Source: Caldisericota bacterium
GTDB taxonomy: Bacteria > Caldisericota > JANLFM01
Length of the DNA stretch: 9,923 nt
Direction: 5' to 3'
Assembly: GCA_024655865.1 (NCBI GenBank)
Contig: JANLFM010000035.1
Location: forward strand, 1 to 9,923
Position numbers and translations under genes: made by a program. This document shows positions 7,106 to 9,923 of this stretch, piece after piece. How positions within the stretch are numbered: the first letter of the stretch is position 1; each line of letters starts with the position of its first letter. The notes beneath the pieces were generated by a model. That model was given only the letters and a program-made list of their open reading frames with translations. It was not told where the DNA came from and made no database searches.

Positions 7106-8745
7106 TTTTTACCCCAGGCGGCCATCATCTTATCTACAAAGCCAAGTTCTGACTTTGAATCAGCCCCGCTTAGAAATCTTTGAATTGCTGCTGCAATCGC
7201 AAATAAACAGTGGACTCTTCTAGCAGTAGTGTTAGATCGGACCTTTATGTAAGAAGGGTGACCGCTGTTAATCACAATGTTATTCCCATCTACCCATGCT
7301 AAATCAACCCTCTCTACAGCCTCTAGAAAGGAGATCTTTGGCCCTCTTTTGCTATTCCGGGAAATCTGCGAAGCTTTCTTATCTCCTTCCTTTTTTTCCG
7401 ACAGGGCGACACCGGGAAAGTTTCCTACATCTAAAAGCCCTGGATTTTTGCTGCTATCCCCATCAAAGGTGGGAAAGGTTCCTTCAGCCCCTTCTTGAAA
7501 AATTGCAAATAGTGTCCCCTTCTCGTTTTCTTGAAGAATATGCTTTTTCTGTCTGAAGCCAAAAAATTCGCTTAGTTCAGGAACTTCATTTAAAATTTTT
7601 TTAAGTTCTCTTTCCAGCTTTAAAGCTTCGTCTGACCCCGTAACTTCCTGCGGGAGAATTCCTAAGCTATCTAGCCACGCTTTAAACTCCTGCCTAGCTG
7701 GGTCATAAATACTCTCAAACTCTTTATGTCTTGATTGGCGAGAAAAGTCGGTCTTTGAAGTAATAAGAAAATTAATTAACTCAGGAATCTCCACAATACC
7801 TAATATTCTCGTTGCAATTTGGTTTGGAAATTGATTAAAAAAATCTGCTTTAATTACCTTGCCATGAGTGCAAAGTAAAACACCACATACATCAGGCCCA
7901 ATCGGGTAATCCGAAGGAGATAGGCCGAAAAACCCCAATCCAATTTCCCGCCCAGCTTTCTTTAGTTTAAACTCCCTTACACTCTCTAGGTGAAACTTCT
8001 CAATTAATTTTCCGGGATTGATTGGTTTCCCATTAATAACAAACTTGAGGGTGTTGGAGTAAAACCCGCATTTTTCGTAATAGTCAAGAAAGTGAGAATC
8101 CAGAAGTGGAAGGTAATGCCTATTCAGAAGTTTTTCAATGTCTTCGGTAGATGAGTAGGAAATTTTTTCGGTTGGGGAAAATCTTACCTCTACTCTTGTT
8201 CCAAAGCCAGATAAATGAATAGGATGAATGTCTTCCCATACAAGTTTATTTCTATGGTCAAAATACCAATTAGAGCCTCCTTCGAAAAAAGGGCTACGGG
8301 TTTCGGTGAGAACTTTAGAGGCAATGTTGAAACTGATTTTCGCACCTACCCCAGCAAAACCGATACCGCTCCCCCTAGTTTTTAATCCTGCGGCAAAATC
8401 GTGGTATTGTTCAAATTCAGAAAAGTTCATCCCTTTGCCGTTATCAGTAACAACCAGGATTTTCTTAAGTGGATCAAAAGAAATCTCAATACGGTCGGGT
8501 TTTGCGTCAAGGGAGTTCGCAATTATTTCAACAAGAACAACTTCTGACACATCAAAAGGGTACATTTCAGCAAGGTCTTTAATAAGGTTTTGATAGTTCA
8601 CGCTACTTTCGTGCAACGTCACGTTTTTCCTCTCCAAGGCATTATTAATAATATTATATTTCCAAGGCAATGATATTCTTTCAAGAGATATTTTTCCAAA
8701 CTCTGTTTTTCTGAAAAGTTTTTCTGGAAAGAGGAGGGCATTCAC
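7102..8745 (-). CDS. GHKL (Bergerat-fold) ATPase, MORC/MutL/HSP90-like
   Basis: This is a 547-residue soluble protein from GTG 8745. An in-frame TAG just upstream rules out a longer start, and no good Shine-Dalgarno is visible. All Bergerat-fold ATP-site motifs are present: N box EIIANSLDA (Glu73 catalytic base, Asn77 Mg ligand), G1 DNGKGM (101-106), the G2 lid RGSGIGFAGVGAK (124-136) and G3 SGFGTRVEV (179-187). A transducer-like region (about 190-350) includes LCTHGKVIKADFFNQFPN and KTDFSRQSRHKEF, as in MORC/MutL-type ATPases. After a low-complexity linker (about 415-465), the C-terminus has DLAWVDGNNIVINSGHPSY and a final helix pair. There is no histidine-kinase phospho-acceptor or receiver domain, and no topoisomerase or MutL endonuclease motif. 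ATP-driven dimerisation around DNA is the expected mechanism for the family. MORC/MutL-like ATPases of this kind are known from prokaryotic restriction-type operons. It is the first gene of the trio and presumably its motor. Confidence 0.82.
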   Translation of the reverse strand: MNALLFPEKLFRKTEFGKISLERISLPWKYNIINNALERKNVTLHESSVNYQNLIKDLAEMYPFDVSEVVLVEIIANSLDAKPDRIEISFDPLKKILVVTDNGKGMNFSEFEQYHDFAAGLKTRGSGIGFAGVGAKISFNIASKVLTETRSPFFEGGSNWYFDHRNKLVWEDIHPIHLSGFGTRVEVRFSPTEKISYSSTEDIEKLLNRHYLPLLDSHFLDYYEKCGFYSNTLKFVINGKPINPGKLIEKFHLESVREFKLKKAGREIGLGFFGLSPSDYPIGPDVCGVLLCTHGKVIKADFFNQFPNQIATRILGIVEIPELINFLITSKTDFSRQSRHKEFESIYDPARQEFKAWLDSLGILPQEVTGSDEALKLERELKKILNEVPELSEFFGFRQKKHILQENEKGTLFAIFQEGAEGTFPTFDGDSSKNPGLLDVGNFPGVALSEKKEGDKKASQISRNSKRGPKISFLEAVERVDLAWVDGNNIVINSGHPSYIKVRSNTTARRVHCLFAIAAAIQRFLSGADSKSELGFVDKMMAAWGKK

Positions 8746-8927
8746 TAAAAGAAAAGCCTAATGCAAAGTAAATTGAGGAGCAGGAAAAGGAGAGAAAAAG
8801 GCTGGAACGATGCCACTTGGAGACGAACGTAAAACAGAAAACCCGATGGTAAACCATGAAGAAAGAGGGGGTAGTTAAGGGAGAGAGTTGAACAATAGAG
8901 AGTTGAACAATAAAAACTAGGAATCAT
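8745..8927 (-). CDS. Doubtful leader ORF immediately upstream of the ATPase gene
   Basis: This 60-codon frame starts at ATG 8927 with only a weak purine stretch (AAAGAGA) upstream. Its stop shares one base with the ATPase start (TAGTG), an arrangement that would allow reinitiation. The product is hydrophobic, rich in Leu, Phe and Ser (SFQPFSLLFLLLNLLCIRLFF at the end), and repeats YCSTL because of a 15-bp tandem duplication. The frame reads a polypyrimidine strand, so the composition could be accidental. It is either a small membrane or leader peptide, or simply untranslated leader. Confidence 0.25.
   Translation of the reverse strand: MIPSFYCSTLYCSTLSLNYPLFLHGLPSGFLFYVRLQVASFQPFSLLFLLLNLLCIRLFF
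8883..8912. repeat. Perfect 15-bp tandem duplication in the ATPase leader
   Basis: The unit GAGAGTTGAACAATA occurs at 8883-8897 and again at 8898-8912 without mismatch. It is about 140-170 bases upstream of the ATPase start. It could be a recent replication-slippage product or a pair of regulator sites 15 bases apart. Confidence 0.8.
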
Positions 8928-8978
8928 AACGTCTCTTTAAAGCCTCCAGAATGATCAGAAGATAATTAACTAAGCTGG

Positions 8979-9037
8979 CCCTTTTTGAACCTCGCAAGCT
9001 TTCCAAAGATTTTTGGGCTTTAAGCTTGCAAAAAGGG
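8979..9037. terminator. Long interrupted hairpin next to repeat B
   Basis: CCCTTTTT pairs with AAAAAGGG (9030-9037) at the base. After an unpaired GAACCTC on one side, GCAAGCTT (8994-9001) pairs with AAGCTTGC (9022-9029), and CCAAA pairs with TTTGG near the tip. The T-run and A-run at the base would give U-rich ends on both strands, so a bidirectional terminator is plausible. It would insulate the module from transcription entering from the right; a role as a recombination end is an alternative. Confidence 0.45.
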
Positions 9038-9149
9038 TAGCGGAGGCGCCGCCGGAGCTGGGTGGGAGGGCTTCTGTTCGATGAGCAGGGGGCGACCCGC
9101 CAGAAGGCCGGCCCCTGCTTACTAACCTGTTGAAGGCGCCTCCTCGGTC
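9035..9149. repeat. Structured repeat, right copy (B) of the pair flanking the module
   Basis: This is the partner of 4156-4262 in direct orientation. The outer stem is longer here: GGAGGCGCC (9042-9050) pairs with GGCGCCTCC (9135-9143). The inner hairpin is AGCAGGGG (9084-9091) with CCCCTGCT (9112-9119). The conserved single-stranded linker is TTACTAAC. The 85-codon minus-strand frame that covers it (8970-9227) arises from the repeat and has low-complexity Pro/Gly/Ser composition, so I do not treat it as a gene. Together with copy A it marks an interval of about 5 kb holding the ATPase module and the integrase remnant. Confidence 0.68.
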
Positions 9150-9227
9150 GGCAACCAATATCAGAGGGGGCTTTCTCTTCCTGTCCCGGCTTTGGGCGCT
9201 CGGCTCAATTACTAGATCAGCTTCCAA

Positions 9228-9254
9228 TTAAAAGGGGAGCTTGCGCTCCCCTTT
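9228..9254 (-). terminator. Rho-independent terminator of the right-hand operon
   Basis: AAAGGGGAGC (9231-9240) pairs with GCTCCCCTTT (9245-9254) around a four-base loop. On the minus strand the GC-rich stem runs into CCCCTTTTAATT, a classical U-rich tail. It lies directly after the stop of the 65-residue gene and ends that transcript before repeat B. Confidence 0.8.
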
Positions 9255-9256
9255 AC

Positions 9257-9454
9257 TCATTCCTCCTCTAATAGGGGCTCAAAGACCCTCACCTTCCACC
9301 CGGACTTGCGGCAAAACCCTGCGGGCTCGATCTCCACCCAGGGCTTCCACTCAGGGCCCAGGCTTCTCGCCCAAGCTCGGGCTTCCCTCTGGCTTGGAAA
9401 CCAGCGGGCTTCTTTAAGGCGCTTTCTGGTTTCTGGTATAATTTCCTGAGACAT
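9257..9454 (-). CDS. Hypothetical 65-residue protein
   Basis: I choose ATG 9454 because it has an excellent Shine-Dalgarno (AAGGAGGAG, four to six bases upstream). The longer frame starting at 9574 has no such site and would overlap the upstream gene. The product begins MSQEIIPETRKRLKEARWFP and is small and highly charged, with many Trp, Glu and Arg residues. SQREARAWARSLGPEWKPWVE and SGWKVRVFEPL suggest a compact alpha/beta fold. No family recognised. It is the last gene before a strong terminator and probably shares a transcript with the partial gene upstream, from which it is separated by 62 bases holding a GNRA-loop hairpin. GC-rich, unlike the module to its left. The context suggests a phage or plasmid accessory protein. 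Confidence 0.7.
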   Translation of the reverse strand: MSQEIIPETRKRLKEARWFPSQREARAWARSLGPEWKPWVEIEPAGFCRKSGWKVRVFEPLLEEE

Positions 9455-9485
9455 TTTCTCCTCCTTATGCTCAGCTTCCTCCCAG

Positions 9486-9507
9486 GGGAGGGGCTTTCGC
9501 CCCTCCC
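9486..9507 (-). other. Perfect GC hairpin with GAAA tetraloop between two genes
   Basis: GGGAGGGGC (9486-9494) pairs with GCCCCTCCC (9499-9507). On the minus strand the loop is GAAA, a stable GNRA tetraloop. No U-run follows on that strand, so it is more likely an mRNA processing, stability or pausing element than a full terminator. On the plus strand a T-rich tail follows, but there is no plus-strand gene to end. Confidence 0.5.
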
Positions 9508-9516
9508 ATTCTTCTT

Positions 9517-9923
9517 TTATAGGGCCTCTGCAGGTTCCCTGCGCCAACCAGGGGCTTCCAGGGAGCGGGCCCACTCCAAGTCTTTCAGCATGTCTATGGC
9601 GTGCGAGAGCTGGGCTTGTGAGCAGTCCTTGGAGGAAGGCGGGAAACCATTCTCTTCCAGCCAGGCGTGAGTGTCCTTGATCCCGGCTTTCCGTGCCAGA
9701 AGATGAAAGTAGCGGATCTGTTTTTCCGTGGCACGGCGAAAGGTTTTGGCTTTCTGGGCTTCTTCGATCTCCTCCTGGGCGTGGGGGTCATCTCTTAGGG
9801 AAAGGGCCACAAGCTCAGGATCGCTGACCACGACATCCTCGGCCTTCTCAGGCCTTGGCTCTTCCTTGGGCTGGGGAGAGGGCTTTTCCGCCAGCCTGAC
9901 TTCGGGGACGCTTCCCTCTTCGG
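9517..9923 (-). CDS. C-terminal part of a phage-recombination-like protein, N-terminus beyond window
   Basis: The frame is open from the right edge to a stop at 9517, at least 134 residues. The internal GTG at 9831 is not the start, because the frame continues upstream in an acidic, proline-rich linker (KPSPQPKEEPRPEKAED). The last domain, about 50 residues from ATEKQIRYFHLLARKAGI through DCSQAQLSHAIDMLKDL, resembles the short helical tail seen after the linker in many phage RecT-, ERF- or Rad52-type single-strand annealing proteins (pattern AT-x-KQ...A...GI...S...A...ID-x-L). If so, the missing N-terminus would carry the annealing fold, but other phage replication proteins share this tail. 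The very end (SLEAPGWRREPAEAL) is not conserved to my knowledge. Confidence 0.55.
   Translation of the reverse strand, partial: EEGSVPEVRLAEKPSPQPKEEPRPEKAEDVVVSDPELVALSLRDDPHAQEEIEEAQKAKTFRRATEKQIRYFHLLARKAGIKDTHAWLEENGFPPSSKDCSQAQLSHAIDMLKDLEWARSLEAPGWRREPAEAL

Noticed and set aside
7277-7556. Plus-strand ORFs inside the ATPase gene
   Set aside because: They are antisense shadows of a minus-strand gene with clear GHKL motifs and lack ribosome sites.
9035-9149. Known riboswitch, hammerhead or integron attC identity for the structured repeats
   Set aside because: The conserved cores of those classes (for example CTGATGA with GAAA, or GTTRRRY with RYYYAAC) are not present in both copies.
8970-9227. 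85-codon minus-strand ORF sharing RGGAF..LVSR with the ORF at 4146-4364
   Set aside because: The peptide similarity comes from the underlying structured repeat. Indels between the copies break the shared frame, the composition is low-complexity Pro/Gly/Ser, and there is no convincing ribosome site.
9257-9574. Longer 105-residue version of the small hypothetical protein
   Set aside because: It overlaps the upstream gene and spans a hairpin, whereas ATG 9454 has an excellent Shine-Dalgarno.

Overview
The window is bacterial DNA. Genes are tightly packed on one strand, there are good Shine-Dalgarno sites (AAGGAGG type) before several starts, GTG starts occur, and hairpin terminators are visible. 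No rRNA, tRNA or marker gene is present, so I cannot name the organism. The gene content would fit an anaerobic or facultative bacterium such as a Firmicute or a Desulfobacterota member, but that is a guess. Every gene I accept lies on the minus strand, and the window splits into three blocks of different base composition.

Block 1 (1-3262) is a four-gene metabolic operon read from right to left. It holds a class I/II PLP aminotransferase, a CGGC-domain cysteine-rich protein, an Asp/Glu/hydantoin-racemase-family protein, and a protein resembling M29 aminopeptidases and 2,5-dihydroxypyridine dioxygenase that runs off the left edge. The gaps are 59, 32 and 32 bases. The set suggests amino-acid or related nitrogen-compound turnover, but the substrate cannot be read from sequence. 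Its upstream region (3263-4145) is AT-rich, with an operator-like inverted repeat, a possible -10 box, one doubtful small membrane ORF and what look like decayed coding fragments.

Block 2 (about 4156-9149) looks like an inserted accessory module. It is AT-richer than the right flank and is bracketed by two diverged, same-orientation copies of a structured repeat of about 110 bp (4156-4262 and 9035-9149). Inside are three tightly coupled genes. A GHKL/Bergerat-fold ATPase resembling the MORC/MutL-like ATPases of prokaryotic conflict systems overlaps by ATGA with a small helical protein of unknown family. Eleven bases later comes a protein joining an N-terminal winged-helix-like region, a sigma-70 region-4-like helix-turn-helix and C-terminal HARE-HTH-like domains. 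Downstream is a tyrosine recombinase reduced to its core-binding domain. I infer a candidate defence or DNA-surveillance system. No nuclease or methylase is visible next to it, which makes the trio unusual.

Block 3 (9228-9923) is GC-rich and looks phage- or plasmid-like. It contains the C-terminal part of a protein whose last domain resembles the tails of phage recombination or single-strand-annealing proteins, then a 65-residue hypothetical protein, then a strong terminator that separates this block from block 2.
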